The notes: generated by a model from the letters alone, not told the origin. DNA of 58,530 nt from Gammaproteobacteria bacterium (GCA_028868515.1 JAGWUI010000016.1:1-58530), one strand, 5' to 3'. Shown: positions 9,868 to 19,088, counted from the stretch's first letter. Program-made: numbers and translations.

Positions 9868-10344
9868 ATGATGAAAAATGTGCTGACATTACCAGATTCA
9901 TTTGAAGCCTTGTCGGCGTTAGATTTGCGTCGTTTACGTCAAGTTCATTCCAATGGTCGATGCCCAGATATTTCTGATCTTAATGGCATTGCAGAGGGGT
10001 TAATTCTTGACCCTAGTTGGTTCGAAAGAATGCGTATATGGCGTGGAAAAGTTTTTCAGCTAGCTGGGCAGGATCGTATTAGTGGAATTAATAGGCTCGG
10101 TATAGGTCCATTTGAATTTCGTCGCTACCGCTTCACTGCCCGTAAGACGCGTTCAGTTTTTAGTGACCGCGACATTATATTATTAGATCACGATCGATCC
10201 GATAACCCTTGGTGGGTGCGTCGTTACCATGATGAATTGGTAGAAATGCGCCCAGGGCTGTATCTGACATGTTCACATTTACGCATCAATGGGCAATTGC
10301 GTTACGTCAGTTATTTTGCTTTTGACTTTGGTAAGAAACAGTAG
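9868..10344 (+). CDS. Protein of unknown function under TetR control
   Basis: I do not recognise a family for this 158-residue protein. It has no signal peptide or membrane segment and is rich in Arg, Trp and Tyr. Features include RRLRQVHSNGRCPDISDLNG near the start, a central GPFEFRRYRFTARK and an aromatic C-terminus (RYVSYFAFDFGKK). It is the first gene after the triple operator and is separated from the crotonase gene by a weak terminator-like hairpin. It could be a small enzyme or accessory protein of the catabolic pathway. A function should not be assigned from this sequence alone. Confidence 0.7.
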   Translation: MMKNVLTLPDSFEALSALDLRRLRQVHSNGRCPDISDLNGIAEGLILDPSWFERMRIWRGKVFQLAGQDRISGINRLGIGPFEFRRYRFTARKTRSVFSDRDIILLDHDRSDNPWWVRRYHDELVEMRPGLYLTCSHLRINGQLRYVSYFAFDFGKKQ

Positions 10345-10413
10345 AGCTTGCTCAAGTTCAAATAAAGTCGATACATCGAACTGATCTACAGTCCTAATTA
10401 GTGTTTTTTTATG

Positions 10414-10434
10414 AATGAGGCGAACCTCATTTTT
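10414..10434 (+). terminator. Terminator-like hairpin between the 158-aa gene and the crotonase gene
   Basis: AATGAGG pairs perfectly with CCTCATT around a CGAA loop and is followed by four more T. The stem is short, so it may only reduce read-through. A smaller hairpin (GTTCC/GGAAC) follows near 10447-10461. Confidence 0.55.
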
Positions 10435-10480
10435 GTAACCACTACAGTTCCATTCAGGAACTTAACAATCGGAGATTATC

Positions 10481-11272
10481 ATGTCCCAATCTACAAACGC
10501 TGTTATCACTCGTGAAAAACGTGGTCATGTCTTTTTGATAGGTCTAAATCGCCCTGAAAAGAAGAACGCATTCACGTTATCAATGTTGCGTGAGCTATCT
10601 GCCGCGATTGGTGAATATGAAGCAGATCCTGAGTTACGTGCGGCGGTCATTTTTGCCCACGGAGAAAGTTTTACCGCTGGATTGGATCTGATGGATGTTG
10701 CACCAGCAATGAGCGGTAAAGAGGGTATTGTTCTTGAAGGAGCCTATGACCCACTAGGTGTCCATGGTAAAAGCCGTACCAAGCCAATGCTTTGTGCCGT
10801 TCAAGGTCTTTGCTTAACAATAGGCATTGAATTAATGCTTGCTTCTGATATCAACATTCTTGCCGATAATGCTGTCATGGCTCAAATTGAAGTCAAGCGT
10901 GGCATTTTCCCATTCGGTGGCGCAAATCAGCGTTGGGCAGCTATATCTGGTTGGGGTAATGCAATGCGTTATCTGCTGACTGGCGATGAATTCGATGCAG
11001 CAACAGCTTATCGCATTGGTATTGCTCAAGAGGTTGTTCCTGCGGATCAAGTTTTATCTCGAGCGATTGCCATTGCAGAAACGATAGCTGCACAAGCTCC
11101 ATTAGGCGTGGCTGCAACCCTTGCTTCTGCGCGTCTCGCACTTGAAAAAGGCCAACAAGCTTCTTTTGCTGAATTAGTGCCACAAATCAAAAAGCTGATG
11201 GTGACCAAAGATGCATCAGAAGGCGTAATGTCCTTTATGCAGCGCCGCCCAGCCGTTTTCAAAGGTTGCTAA
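10481..11272 (+). CDS. Enoyl-CoA hydratase/isomerase family protein (crotonase)
   Basis: The 263-residue protein is a single crotonase domain. The oxyanion-hole regions are seen in HGESFTAGLDLMDV and in VQGLCLTIGIELMLASD. Both acidic residues expected for hydration are present, in GIEL and in MAQIEVKRGIFPFGGANQR. It would add water to a 2-enoyl-CoA or perform a related reaction. GGAG lies 7 bases before the ATG. It heads a row of acyl-CoA genes on the plus strand. Its exact substrate is unknown, and having two hydratase domains in the cluster suggests different substrates or an isomerase or hydrolase role here. Confidence 0.87.
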   Translation: MSQSTNAVITREKRGHVFLIGLNRPEKKNAFTLSMLRELSAAIGEYEADPELRAAVIFAHGESFTAGLDLMDVAPAMSGKEGIVLEGAYDPLGVHGKSRTKPMLCAVQGLCLTIGIELMLASDINILADNAVMAQIEVKRGIFPFGGANQRWAAISGWGNAMRYLLTGDEFDAATAYRIGIAQEVVPADQVLSRAIAIAETIAAQAPLGVAATLASARLALEKGQQASFAELVPQIKKLMVTKDASEGVMSFMQRRPAVFKGC

Positions 11273-11291
11273 TAATATCTACAAGAGGGGG

Positions 11292-11310
11292 GGCCAGTGT
11301 TTCACTGGCC
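11292..11310 (+). other. Perfect intra-operon hairpin
   Basis: GGCCAGTG and CACTGGCC pair perfectly over a three-base TTT loop, right after the crotonase gene. No T tract follows, so termination is unlikely. mRNA stabilisation or processing is more probable. Confidence 0.55.
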
Positions 11311-11363
11311 TCAAAGCGAGTTGACTCTTTTATTAATAACCTGACAAGCATGAGGACTAAATA

Positions 11364-11795
11364 ATGTCTCCTTCACTATTGCTTAGCATCCATCTCTTCG
11401 CAGTCGCATTCTGGTTTGGTGTGCTAGGGGTTGAGTTCATTCTGGAGCAAGGGCGTACGCGCAACCGAGACCACGGTTACACGGTGGCAGATATTCACTT
11501 CAAGATAGATATGTTTTTGGAAATGCCTGCTTTTGCTGTCGTCTTAATTACAGGGCTCATGATGCTTGATCCCAGTAAATTAAGTGGACTCTATCTACTG
11601 AAAGTTATCGCAGGCTCGATAGCTGTAAGTGGCAATATTTATTGTCTATATCCTATTCTCAAGAGGAAATTGGCAGCAAACAAACGTGATTTTGAATCTC
11701 TGGTTCGCTATTCACGTGTCATTGACAATATTTCGCTAGTGGCGATTCCAGCAGGATTAGTTGCTCTGTTTTGCGGTTTTTATTTGGTGCGCTAA
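11364..11795 (+). CDS. Small integral membrane protein, four predicted helices
   Basis: The 143-residue protein is mostly hydrophobic, with probable membrane segments near residues 4-25, 52-70, 76-96 and 121-142. The early HLFAVAFWFGVLGVEFILE and the central DMFLEMPAFAVVLITGLMML place His, Glu and Asp in or next to the membrane. This resembles small DUF2269- or CopD-like membrane proteins, but I cannot fix the family. It sits between crotonase and FadB-like genes, so it may help an electron-transfer or uptake step of the pathway. Confidence 0.7.
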   Translation: MSPSLLLSIHLFAVAFWFGVLGVEFILEQGRTRNRDHGYTVADIHFKIDMFLEMPAFAVVLITGLMMLDPSKLSGLYLLKVIAGSIAVSGNIYCLYPILKRKLAANKRDFESLVRYSRVIDNISLVAIPAGLVALFCGFYLVR

Positions 11796-11830
11796 CTCGT
11801 TAAACCAAGCTTAAATTTGAGGTGGGATCT

Positions 11831-13957
11831 ATGACCCAAAAATATATAACGCAATCGAATGTTGCCATTATCACAATGAGCAATCCACCTGTAAACGCGT
11901 TGTCATATCCAATGCGGCTTAAAACGATGGATGCCTTAAGGTCTGCCGAACAAGATCCTGAGGTATCAGCAATCGTTTTAACTGGAGATGGAAAAGCCTT
12001 TTGTGGTGGTGCTGATATCAACGAATTTGATACACCAGACGCTTTAGCTGAGCCGACAGCATGGACTTTAATTGCTGCACTGGAGCAATCAAGCAAACCC
12101 GTCGTCGCTGCAATTCACTCAGTTTGTATGGGTGGAGGTTTTGAAGTTGCTCTGGGATGTCATTACCGCGTGGCTGCTTCTGGTTGTAAATTCGCTTTCC
12201 CTGAAGTCCGTCTTGGTATTTTACCCGGTGCTGGTGGTACACAACGTTTGCCACGTGCGATAGATGTTGAAACTGCGTTAAACATGATTGTATCGGGAGA
12301 AACTGTTTCTGCGGATGTTTTGTATGCTATTCCTGATCAAAAGTTAATTGATCGGTTGTCAGTATCAACAGATACCTTACTTAACGAAGCTGTTGAGATG
12401 GCGCAAGAGGCTGCCAAAAAATGCGTTGAAAGAATTGAGTTCCCCAAGCTTAGAAATTTGAAAGCCAAACATGCAAACTGTGAAGGATATTTTCACTTCG
12501 TAAAGACTGCTATTGCAGCGGCATATCCAAAAAGCGAGGCTGCAAAATTATGCGTCGTTTGCGTGGAAGCAGCAACAGCAAAGAGTTTTGATGAAGGCAT
12601 AGAAATTGAGCGCAAAAATTTTCTAGCTTTGGCTGCATCCTCAGAATTTCGCGCACTAAAACACCTATTTCTTGCCGAACGTGCGGCAGTCAAACTTGAT
12701 CTTAAAGATGGCAAGGGAGATATTCCCAAGCTACGAGACATCAAAAGAGTTGGTATTGTCGGTGCAGGTTTAATGGGTACAGGCATTGCGATTAACTTCC
12801 TAAACGCAGGCATTCCTGTGACTGTATTGGAAGTTAAGCAGGAATCTTTGGATAAGGGTATTGCCACTATTCAAAAGACTTACACGGCACAAGTTGCCAA
12901 AGGTAAGCTCAGTAAAGATAAGCTCGAAACACGAATGTCGCTACTAACACCCACACTCAGTTATGACGATTTTTCTGAATCTGACTTAATCATCGAAGCA
13001 GTCTTTGAAGATATGTCAATTAAGGAAAAAGTGCTACAGCAGATGGATCGAGTCGCCAAACCCGGTGCTATTTTGGCTAGTAACACCAGTATGCTCGACC
13101 TGAATAAACTTGCTCAATTTACTAAACGTCCGCAAGACGTGGTTGGTCTCCACTTCTTCAGTCCTGCTCATATCATGAAGCTTCTAGAGATTGTTCGTGG
13201 CGACTTGACTGCACCAGATGTTTTGGCAACTGTGTTGGCTGTAGCGACGAAAATCCGTAAAACTGCGGTAATTTCTGGTGTCTGTGATGGTTTTATTGGC
13301 AATCGCATGATTGAGGAGTTGTTGCGTCAAGGCGGTTTTCTGATCGATGAAGGAGCTAGCCCGCAACAAATCGACAAAGCTATGGAAGCGTTTGGTATGC
13401 AAATGGGGCCGTATAAAGTTGCAGATATGGCAGGGAACGATATTAGCTGGTTTATTCGCCAACGACGCGCAGTTGAGCGTCCTGAACTGAGATATAGCCA
13501 GATTGGAAATCGACTGTACAAGCTTGGACGGCATGGGGTGAAATCTGGTGCTGGCTGGTATGACTATATATCAGGACGTCGTGATCCTATCGTCAGTGAA
13601 ACCATGACCTCTGAGATAAACGCACACCGTCAGGAAATTGGAATTACTCCACGTAAGATTTCTAACAAAGAAATTGTTGAACGTTTGATCTATGCGCTGG
13701 TGAATGAGGGTGCACGAATTCTTGATGAGGGAATTGCTGCAAGAGCGAGCGATATCGACATGGTCTACATCCTTGGTTATGGCTTTCCTGTCTGGCGTGG
13801 TGGCCCAATGCAATATGCCAATGAAATTGGATTGAATGAGGTTGTCTCCAGCATGAAGCGATTTGCAACTAATCCGCATGCAGACCCTTCTTTTTGGCAC
13901 CCAGCAGCACTCTTACAGCAACTTTCAGATAACTACAAGCGATTCGGTGACGCCTGA
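11831..13957 (+). CDS. Bifunctional enoyl-CoA hydratase / 3-hydroxyacyl-CoA dehydrogenase
   Basis: This 708-residue protein fuses a crotonase domain (about 1-190; GDGKAFCGGADINEF, GGGFEVALGCHYR, FPEVRLGILPGAGGTQRLPR) to a 3-hydroxyacyl-CoA dehydrogenase. The dehydrogenase has a Rossmann domain from about residue 298 (VGIVGAGLMGTGIAINF) and two C-terminal helical domains. It would hydrate enoyl-CoA and oxidise the 3-hydroxy product with NAD+. The ATG at 11831 is chosen because GAGG lies 8 bases before it; a GTG three codons upstream has no such site. The shape is that of the peroxisomal-type FadB/FadJ relatives. It is not the alpha subunit of the classical FadBA complex. Confidence 0.92.
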   Translation: MTQKYITQSNVAIITMSNPPVNALSYPMRLKTMDALRSAEQDPEVSAIVLTGDGKAFCGGADINEFDTPDALAEPTAWTLIAALEQSSKPVVAAIHSVCMGGGFEVALGCHYRVAASGCKFAFPEVRLGILPGAGGTQRLPRAIDVETALNMIVSGETVSADVLYAIPDQKLIDRLSVSTDTLLNEAVEMAQEAAKKCVERIEFPKLRNLKAKHANCEGYFHFVKTAIAAAYPKSEAAKLCVVCVEAATAKSFDEGIEIERKNFLALAASSEFRALKHLFLAERAAVKLDLKDGKGDIPKLRDIKRVGIVGAGLMGTGIAINFLNAGIPVTVLEVKQESLDKGIATIQKTYTAQVAKGKLSKDKLETRMSLLTPTLSYDDFSESDLIIEAVFEDMSIKEKVLQQMDRVAKPGAILASNTSMLDLNKLAQFTKRPQDVVGLHFFSPAHIMKLLEIVRGDLTAPDVLATVLAVATKIRKTAVISGVCDGFIGNRMIEELLRQGGFLIDEGASPQQIDKAMEAFGMQMGPYKVADMAGNDISWFIRQRRAVERPELRYSQIGNRLYKLGRHGVKSGAGWYDYISGRRDPIVSETMTSEINAHRQEIGITPRKISNKEIVERLIYALVNEGARILDEGIAARASDIDMVYILGYGFPVWRGGPMQYANEIGLNEVVSSMKRFATNPHADPSFWHPAALLQQLSDNYKRFGDA

Positions 13958-13997
13958 ATCTGGCATCAACTAATTACGCTTTCACGGACAAACTACC

Positions 13998-15173
13998 ATG
14001 ACCAATGCCCTGATTGTTTCAACTGCACGTACTCCTCTCGCTAAAAGCTGGAAGGGTGCGTTTAATATGACCCATGGAGCGACATTAGCCGCTCATACCA
14101 TTCAACAAGCGGTGATGCGCGCAGGAATCAATGGCGATGATATTGATGATGTCGTACTAGGGTGTGCATACCCTGAAGGTGCTACAGGAATTAATGTTGC
14201 TCGTCAGTCAGCAATTCTTGCTGGGCTGCCCGTCTCTGTATCAGGATTGACTCTTAATCGTTTCTGCTCTTCTGGTCTGCAAGCAATTGCTGTTGCTGCT
14301 CAACGCATTATCGCAAACGAAGCTGATGTATTCGTTGCTGGTGGTGTGGAAAGCATTTCATGTGTGCAAAACAATATGAACACGCACATGCTGTTAAATC
14401 CATCATTGCAAGCAATGAAGCCAGAGATCTATTGGAGCATGCTGCAAACTGCTGAACAAGTTGCATCTCGATACAAAATTAGTCGTGACGCAATGGATGA
14501 ATATGGTGCTGCCAGTCAGCAAAAAGCATGTGCAGCCCAAGCTGCAGGACTTTTTAATGATGAAATTTCTCCGATCACTGTCGTAGCTGGTATTGCTGAC
14601 CTCAAATTGGGAATGCGTACAAAAACGGTTACGATTTCTCAAGATGAAGGAACTCGCGAAGGTACGACCAAAGAATCTCTTTCATTGATCCGTCCAGCCA
14701 TGTCTGGTGGCGTCGTTTCAGCTGGTAACGCAAGTCAGTTTTCAGATGGTGCAGGCGCATGTGTACTTGCTAGCGAGTCCTATGCGGAACGCCATAATTT
14801 GCAGCCATTGGGGCGTTTTCTCGGATTTGCTGTTGCAGGTTGTGAACCTGATGAAATGGGTATTGGTCCCGTGTTCGCCATTCCCAAAGTATTAAAAAAA
14901 CTCGGGCTAAAGGTTGAGGATATTGATCTTTGGGAACTAAACGAGGCATTTGCTGTCCAAGTACTCTATTGCCGAGATCATCTAGGGATTCCTAATGAGC
15001 GATTGAATGTCAATGGCGGAGCTATTGCTATCGGTCATCCTTATGGTGTTACGGGACAACGTATTACAGGTCATGCATTGATCGAAGGTCGACGTCGTGG
15101 TGCAAAGTTAGTGTGCACTACGATGTGTGTTGGTAGTGGCATGGGCGCTGCTGCTGTATTTGAAGTTCTCTAA
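13998..15173 (+). CDS. Acetyl-CoA acyltransferase (thiolase)
   Basis: The 391-residue thiolase cleaves 3-ketoacyl-CoA with CoA to give acetyl-CoA and a shortened acyl-CoA. The acyl-accepting Cys90 is in [12 protein letters not shown]. The catalytic His is in [16 protein letters not shown] and the second Cys, Cys377, is in CVGSGMGAA. It lies 40 bases after the FadB-like gene and completes a beta-oxidation round with its neighbours. Family size is normal. A biosynthetic acetoacetyl-CoA role is less likely given the context. Confidence 0.93.
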   Translation: MTNALIVSTARTPLAKSWKGAFNMTHGATLAAHTIQQAVMRAGINGDDIDDVVLGCAYPEGATGINVARQSAILAGLPVSVSGLTLNRFCSSGLQAIAVAAQRIIANEADVFVAGGVESISCVQNNMNTHMLLNPSLQAMKPEIYWSMLQTAEQVASRYKISRDAMDEYGAASQQKACAAQAAGLFNDEISPITVVAGIADLKLGMRTKTVTISQDEGTREGTTKESLSLIRPAMSGGVVSAGNASQFSDGAGACVLASESYAERHNLQPLGRFLGFAVAGCEPDEMGIGPVFAIPKVLKKLGLKVEDIDLWELNEAFAVQVLYCRDHLGIPNERLNVNGGAIAIGHPYGVTGQRITGHALIEGRRRGAKLVCTTMCVGSGMGAAAVFEVL

Positions 15174-15202
15174 ATAACCCAGCAAAAATCATAACGATGC
15201 CC

Positions 15203-15227
15203 ATGGCGATGAATAAATCATCGCCAT
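15203..15227 (+). other. Perfect 10-bp hairpin between thiolase and acyl-CoA dehydrogenase genes
   Basis: ATGGCGATGA pairs without mismatch with TCATCGCCAT around ATAAA. There is no T tract. It is the third such hairpin between genes of this cluster and may set the relative stability of transcript segments. Confidence 0.55.
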
Positions 15228-15276
15228 ATGGCTGACTCATTCCTATTAAGTCAATATCTATATTAAGGTAACTATT

Positions 15277-17076
15277 ATGCTCCAGTATCGAGCTCCTATC
15301 CGGGATATTCAATTTGCATTGCATGAGCTCTTAAATATCACGCCACATTACAATGCTATACCAGCCTATTCAGAGATGAGTCGTGAGTTAATCGACAGTG
15401 TTATTGAAGCTGGCGCTAAATTCGCTGAAGAAGAACTGTCACCTTTAAATCGCATTGGTGACGAAGAAGGGTGTCGCCTTGAAGACGGTAATGTAATAAC
15501 ACCAACTGGATTCAAAGAGGCATATGCTAAATATGTTGCTCTGGGGAATGGCTCTATTGCGGCTCCAACGGAATATGGAGGGCAAGGTCTGCCTTTATCA
15601 TTAGGTATTGTTCTCGGTGAGATGAATGGCACGGCAAATTGGTCATGGGGCATGTATCCAGGACTTTCACATGGCGCGACTAAAACAGTTGAAGCTCACG
15701 GCACACATGATCAAAAAGCAATTTATTTGCCTAAGCTGATCTCTGGCGAATGGACTGGCACTATGTGCTTAACTGAATCGCATGCAGGTTCTGATCTTGG
15801 TCTTATCCGGACTAAGGCTGAACCAGCAAATGATGGAACTTATCGGATTACTGGTAACAAAATATTTATCTCTGCTGGTGATCACGATATGGCGGAGAAC
15901 ATCGTACATATTGTGCTTGCACGTCTGCCAGATGCACCTAAAGGCACCAAGGGGATCTCTCTTTTTATCGTACCGAAGTTTGTGCCTGATAGTCAGGGAA
16001 ATATTGGTGATCGCAATAATGTGATTTGTACTACTGTTGAACATAAAATGGGTATTCGGGCGTCAGCTACATGTGCATTGAGTTTTGATGGTGCAACGGG
16101 CTATCTCATTGGCCCACCCAACAAAGGCCTCCACTGCATGTTTACGTTTATGAATGAGGCTAGAATTGGTACTGCAGTCCAAGGAGTATGCTCAGCTGAG
16201 GGCGCTTTCCAAGGAGCTCTGAAGTATGCAAAAGAGCGGTTAGCTATGCGAGCTTTATCTGCTCCCCAAGCACCAGAAAAAGAAGCAGACCCTATCATTG
16301 TTCATCCCGCAGTTCGCACAATGCTGTTAACACAAAAAGCATTCTCGGAAGGTGGTCGAGCATTAGTGTATTGGCTTGCAATGCAAGCTGATATTGTTCA
16401 AAGCTCGACAGACGAAGAGCCGCGTAAACGTGCTGACGAAATGATGAGTCTTCTGACTCCAATTGCCAAGGCATTTCTAACCGAGATGGGATCTGAAGCT
16501 GCAAAACATGGTGTACAAATTTACGGAGGGCATGGCTATATCCGTGAATGGGGTATGGAGCAAATTGTGCGTGACACCCGAATTGCCTGTTTATATGAAG
16601 GTACTACAGAGATTCAATCTCTTGATCTCCTTGGCAGAAAAGTACTTCAGTCCAAAGGACAGTTGCTGATGGATTTCACTAAAATCATTCACAAGTTTTG
16701 TCAAGCTAATGAAGCGGACACGTCAATGAGTGAGTTTGTGAAACCACTGAGTCAGCACAATAAAACTTGGGGTGATCTCACAATGAGAATTGCGATGCGC
16801 GCAATGATGAACCCTGATGAGGTAGGTGTTGCTGCCGTAGATTACACCTATTTCTCAGGCTACGTCACCATGGCTTATATTTGGGCTTGGTCCGCCAAAG
16901 TGGCACTTGATAAATTAAAGCTCAATCCTCCAGATGCAGCGTTTTATCAAGCAAAAGTACAGACTGCACAGTTTTATTTCAAAAAGATCTTGCCACGTGT
17001 TCATACACATCTTGAACTATTGGAAACAGGGGCTGATGTTGTTCTACAAATGGATGCTGATGCTTTCGCATTTTAA
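15277..17076 (+). CDS. Acyl-CoA dehydrogenase, long (about 600-aa) type
   Basis: The 599-residue flavoprotein belongs to the large acyl-CoA dehydrogenase group that has a C-terminal extension, of the DmdC kind. The FAD-binding and active-site regions include TGTMCLTESHAGSDLGLIRTKA, YRITGNKIFISAGDHDM, YGGHGYIREWGMEQIVRD and the catalytic-Glu region LYEGTTEIQSLDLLGRK. It introduces the 2,3 double bond into an acyl-CoA and passes electrons to ETF. The last 130 residues form the extra helical domain. It is the final gene of the acyl-CoA cluster and is followed by a terminator. Confidence 0.9.
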   Translation: MLQYRAPIRDIQFALHELLNITPHYNAIPAYSEMSRELIDSVIEAGAKFAEEELSPLNRIGDEEGCRLEDGNVITPTGFKEAYAKYVALGNGSIAAPTEYGGQGLPLSLGIVLGEMNGTANWSWGMYPGLSHGATKTVEAHGTHDQKAIYLPKLISGEWTGTMCLTESHAGSDLGLIRTKAEPANDGTYRITGNKIFISAGDHDMAENIVHIVLARLPDAPKGTKGISLFIVPKFVPDSQGNIGDRNNVICTTVEHKMGIRASATCALSFDGATGYLIGPPNKGLHCMFTFMNEARIGTAVQGVCSAEGAFQGALKYAKERLAMRALSAPQAPEKEADPIIVHPAVRTMLLTQKAFSEGGRALVYWLAMQADIVQSSTDEEPRKRADEMMSLLTPIAKAFLTEMGSEAAKHGVQIYGGHGYIREWGMEQIVRDTRIACLYEGTTEIQSLDLLGRKVLQSKGQLLMDFTKIIHKFCQANEADTSMSEFVKPLSQHNKTWGDLTMRIAMRAMMNPDEVGVAAVDYTYFSGYVTMAYIWAWSAKVALDKLKLNPPDAAFYQAKVQTAQFYFKKILPRVHTHLELLETGADVVLQMDADAFAF

Positions 17077-17085
17077 GCAGACTAG

Positions 17086-17108
17086 ACTGGGCAATTTTTT
17101 TGCCTAGT
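17086..17108 (+). terminator. Terminator-like hairpin after the acyl-CoA cluster
   Basis: ACTGGGCAA pairs with TTGCCTAGT (one G-U pair) around a T loop. A second perfect 9-base inverted repeat, GATCTTTCA/TGAAAGATC, lies at 17128-17161 between the two convergent gene ends. Confidence 0.6.
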
Positions 17109-17200
17109 CAACTTTTCTTCATGGAGTGATCTTTCATATTGATGATTCAAATTGAAAGATCCTGTTACTATCTGAACAATAAAAATCTAATTCGTTGATA

Positions 17201-17830
17201 TTAATGATCTGCTAAAGCGCTTTCTTTTTGCAGCAGATGTACGTCATTAATAATTTCTTTTACTGGTGCATTAACCTCATAAATTTTACGGACATGTCCT
17301 TGTTGGTCAAGCAAGTAAATATAGCCATTATGGGTAAAGTTATAGCCTTTAGTCTTTGTCTTTTCTTTGATGTACACAACACCATATCTTGTTGTTATGT
17401 CATCAATTTCCTCTTCACTGCCCGTGACTCCGATAATGGAAGGGTCAAAGTGCTGTATATACCGAGCAAGATATGGTGTATCACGGTTTGGATCAAATGA
17501 CACAAAAATTACCTGTAAACCATTAGCATCTCTCCCTAACCGTTCAATCACTTTATGTAGTCGAATGAGCCCCAAGGGACAAACATCAGCGCAGGCGGTA
17601 AACCCAAATGTCAGCAATACCACTTTGCCGTGTAATTGTTGCAAGGACAATTTTGAACCTGTGGTAGATGGTAGTATGAAATCTCCGTTTATTCTCGAGT
17701 TGATAGGCAAACGTTGAGCAATTTCTCGTTTAAGACGATAAGGTGCGCTCCAGATATATGCCAGCACCAGAGCCGTTATCAATAGACTTATGATCATACA
17801 GTAAATAATAGTTCGTCGTGAGATTCTCAT
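17201..17830 (-). CDS. SCO1/SenC-family membrane-anchored copper/thiol protein
   Basis: The 209-residue protein has one N-terminal membrane anchor (about residues 8-28) and a thioredoxin-like domain outside the cytoplasm. The SCO metal site is visible: Cys80 and Cys84 in TACADVCPLG, with His167 in FTHNGYIYLL. SCO proteins deliver copper to, or reduce thiols of, cytochrome c oxidase CuA. No oxidase gene is near. It is the last gene of a three-gene cassette with a thioredoxin-like and a four-helix protein, so the copper or redox target may be a different protein. Confidence 0.9.
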   Translation of the reverse strand: MRISRRTIIYCMIISLLITALVLAYIWSAPYRLKREIAQRLPINSRINGDFILPSTTGSKLSLQQLHGKVVLLTFGFTACADVCPLGLIRLHKVIERLGRDANGLQVIFVSFDPNRDTPYLARYIQHFDPSIIGVTGSEEEIDDITTRYGVVYIKEKTKTKGYNFTHNGYIYLLDQQGHVRKIYEVNAPVKEIINDVHLLQKESALADH

Positions 17831-17920
17831 ATCTAGGCCTTATTAACGCTGTGTATTGATTGCCAGATTATTGATATAGGTATTAATCAATACTCAATGT
17901 GCTTGCGAATTTCACCTATT

Positions 17921-18496
17921 TTAGGTACTTAATGTTTTTGAAATAGTGCGTTTTAGCGGACAATAACAGCCTGCTTGTAACCAGTTGATCACAGGCTTTT
18001 GAGGTGTGGATTGCAAAACAGATAGACCTAGAATTTTTAATATATTTGCCGAGCACATGCTGCCTGAGTTGACAGGGCCTCCGTATACCAATCTGTGACC
18101 TTCGATGACAAGTAACGTTGGTGTAGCGGGGATTTGTTGTAAAACACGCATCCACGCCGAACTTTGTGCTATTTGATCGTTTATATCTACGACAATAAGG
18201 TGTAAATCTTTCCGACTAGTTTGATCAATTGCGGTGCGTAGAATATTTAACGCTGCTCTTGTGCAAGGACAATTCGTATCTGAGATAAAAAATAATGTGA
18301 CATCGTGACCTTGTCTGAGGTCAGGCAGGATACGCACATCTTGTGCTAAATTTTCACTAAAGTAGGATTTGGTATCCTTATTTAGAGGTATATACCAGTC
18401 ATTCAAGGAGTATTGCCATTTACTAAGAGCGATGAGTAATAGCGGTGCCAGTATGGCTAATCTGATGAGCAACTTGTTGTAGGTTTCTTCTTTCAT
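17921..18496 (-). CDS. Membrane-anchored thioredoxin-like protein with a CPC motif
   Basis: The 191-residue protein starts at an ATG with AGG 8 bases upstream; an upstream TTG-led extension overlaps the preceding gene and is unlikely. One N-terminal membrane helix (IRLAILAPLLLIALSKW) is followed by a domain with FFISDTNCPCTRAALNIL, where the redox site is CPCT instead of CxxC. VVDINDQIAQSSAWMRVLQ and IPATPTLLVIEGHRLVYGG, with the cis-Pro loop, are thioredoxin-like. It lies 8 bases after the membrane protein gene and upstream of the SCO1 gene. A role in thiol or copper handling outside the cytoplasm is inferred. Confidence 0.75.
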   Translation of the reverse strand: MKEETYNKLLIRLAILAPLLLIALSKWQYSLNDWYIPLNKDTKSYFSENLAQDVRILPDLRQGHDVTLFFISDTNCPCTRAALNILRTAIDQTSRKDLHLIVVDINDQIAQSSAWMRVLQQIPATPTLLVIEGHRLVYGGPVNSGSMCSANILKILGLSVLQSTPQKPVINWLQAGCYCPLKRTISKTLST

Positions 18497-18504
18497 TACA
18501 CTGC

Positions 18505-19002
18505 CTACGAATACCACCAATTGTCCCAATGTGATGGCCAGAAGTACTCGAATACACAAGCGGCAATGAAAGTGATCATGATATTTTCTAGCCAGACTCT
18601 CCGTGCAAACCGAAAAGTATCTGGGGATCGGGAGTATTGCAGCCAAAGGGTATAGAGGAAAAGCACACTAGCCATTGCTACCTGTAGGAATATCACATGA
18701 TTAATGCGAGGGAGGATTGCTGAAGGGCTTTCGAAAAAATAATGTCCCAGTGAAAGGAAGTTGGCGGAGACAAAAGAGTGAATCAATGCGTAACTATCTT
18801 TCATTTTTCCAGTGTATATACAATCTACCGCTCGATGCGCCAACAATGCTATGGGAATCCAAAGCATGGCAACAAGTGGTGCCGTCAACCAAGCAGGTTC
18901 TGGATACTGGTTAAAGAAATAAACGTTGTCGAAAAAATGTAGTGCTGAAGCATACAATGTTAACCAGATGAGAGCTTTGTATAGTTTTACTGGGAAATCC
19001 AT
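18505..19002 (-). CDS. Multi-pass membrane protein of unknown function
   Basis: From the preferred ATG at 19002 (AAGG upstream) the product is 165 residues, with four to five hydrophobic segments. They include ALIWLTLYASALHF, LTAPLVAMLWIPIALLA and a long segment near residues 105-125. His, Asp and Glu residues sit in LHFFDNVYFF and LGHYFFESPS. This layout resembles EXPERA-type four-helix proteins only loosely, so no family is claimed. It is the first gene of the cassette with the thioredoxin-like and SCO1 genes and is divergent from a TetR gene, with a palindromic operator between them. Confidence 0.7.
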   Translation of the reverse strand: MDFPVKLYKALIWLTLYASALHFFDNVYFFNQYPEPAWLTAPLVAMLWIPIALLAHRAVDCIYTGKMKDSYALIHSFVSANFLSLGHYFFESPSAILPRINHVIFLQVAMASVLFLYTLWLQYSRSPDTFRFARRVWLENIMITFIAACVFEYFWPSHWDNWWYS

Positions 19003-19088
19003 GAACGACTGCCTTATGCCTTTAAGTCTATAGAATGGTAGCTGTCTATAGAACAGTATAGGTGGCACATTATTTATATGCCGCACGC

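Noticed and set aside
18497-18646. N-terminal extension of the thioredoxin-like protein from a TTG
   Set aside because: It overlaps the upstream membrane gene, adds an unlikely Cys/His-rich leader before a normal membrane anchor, and the ATG at 18496 has a proper ribosome site.
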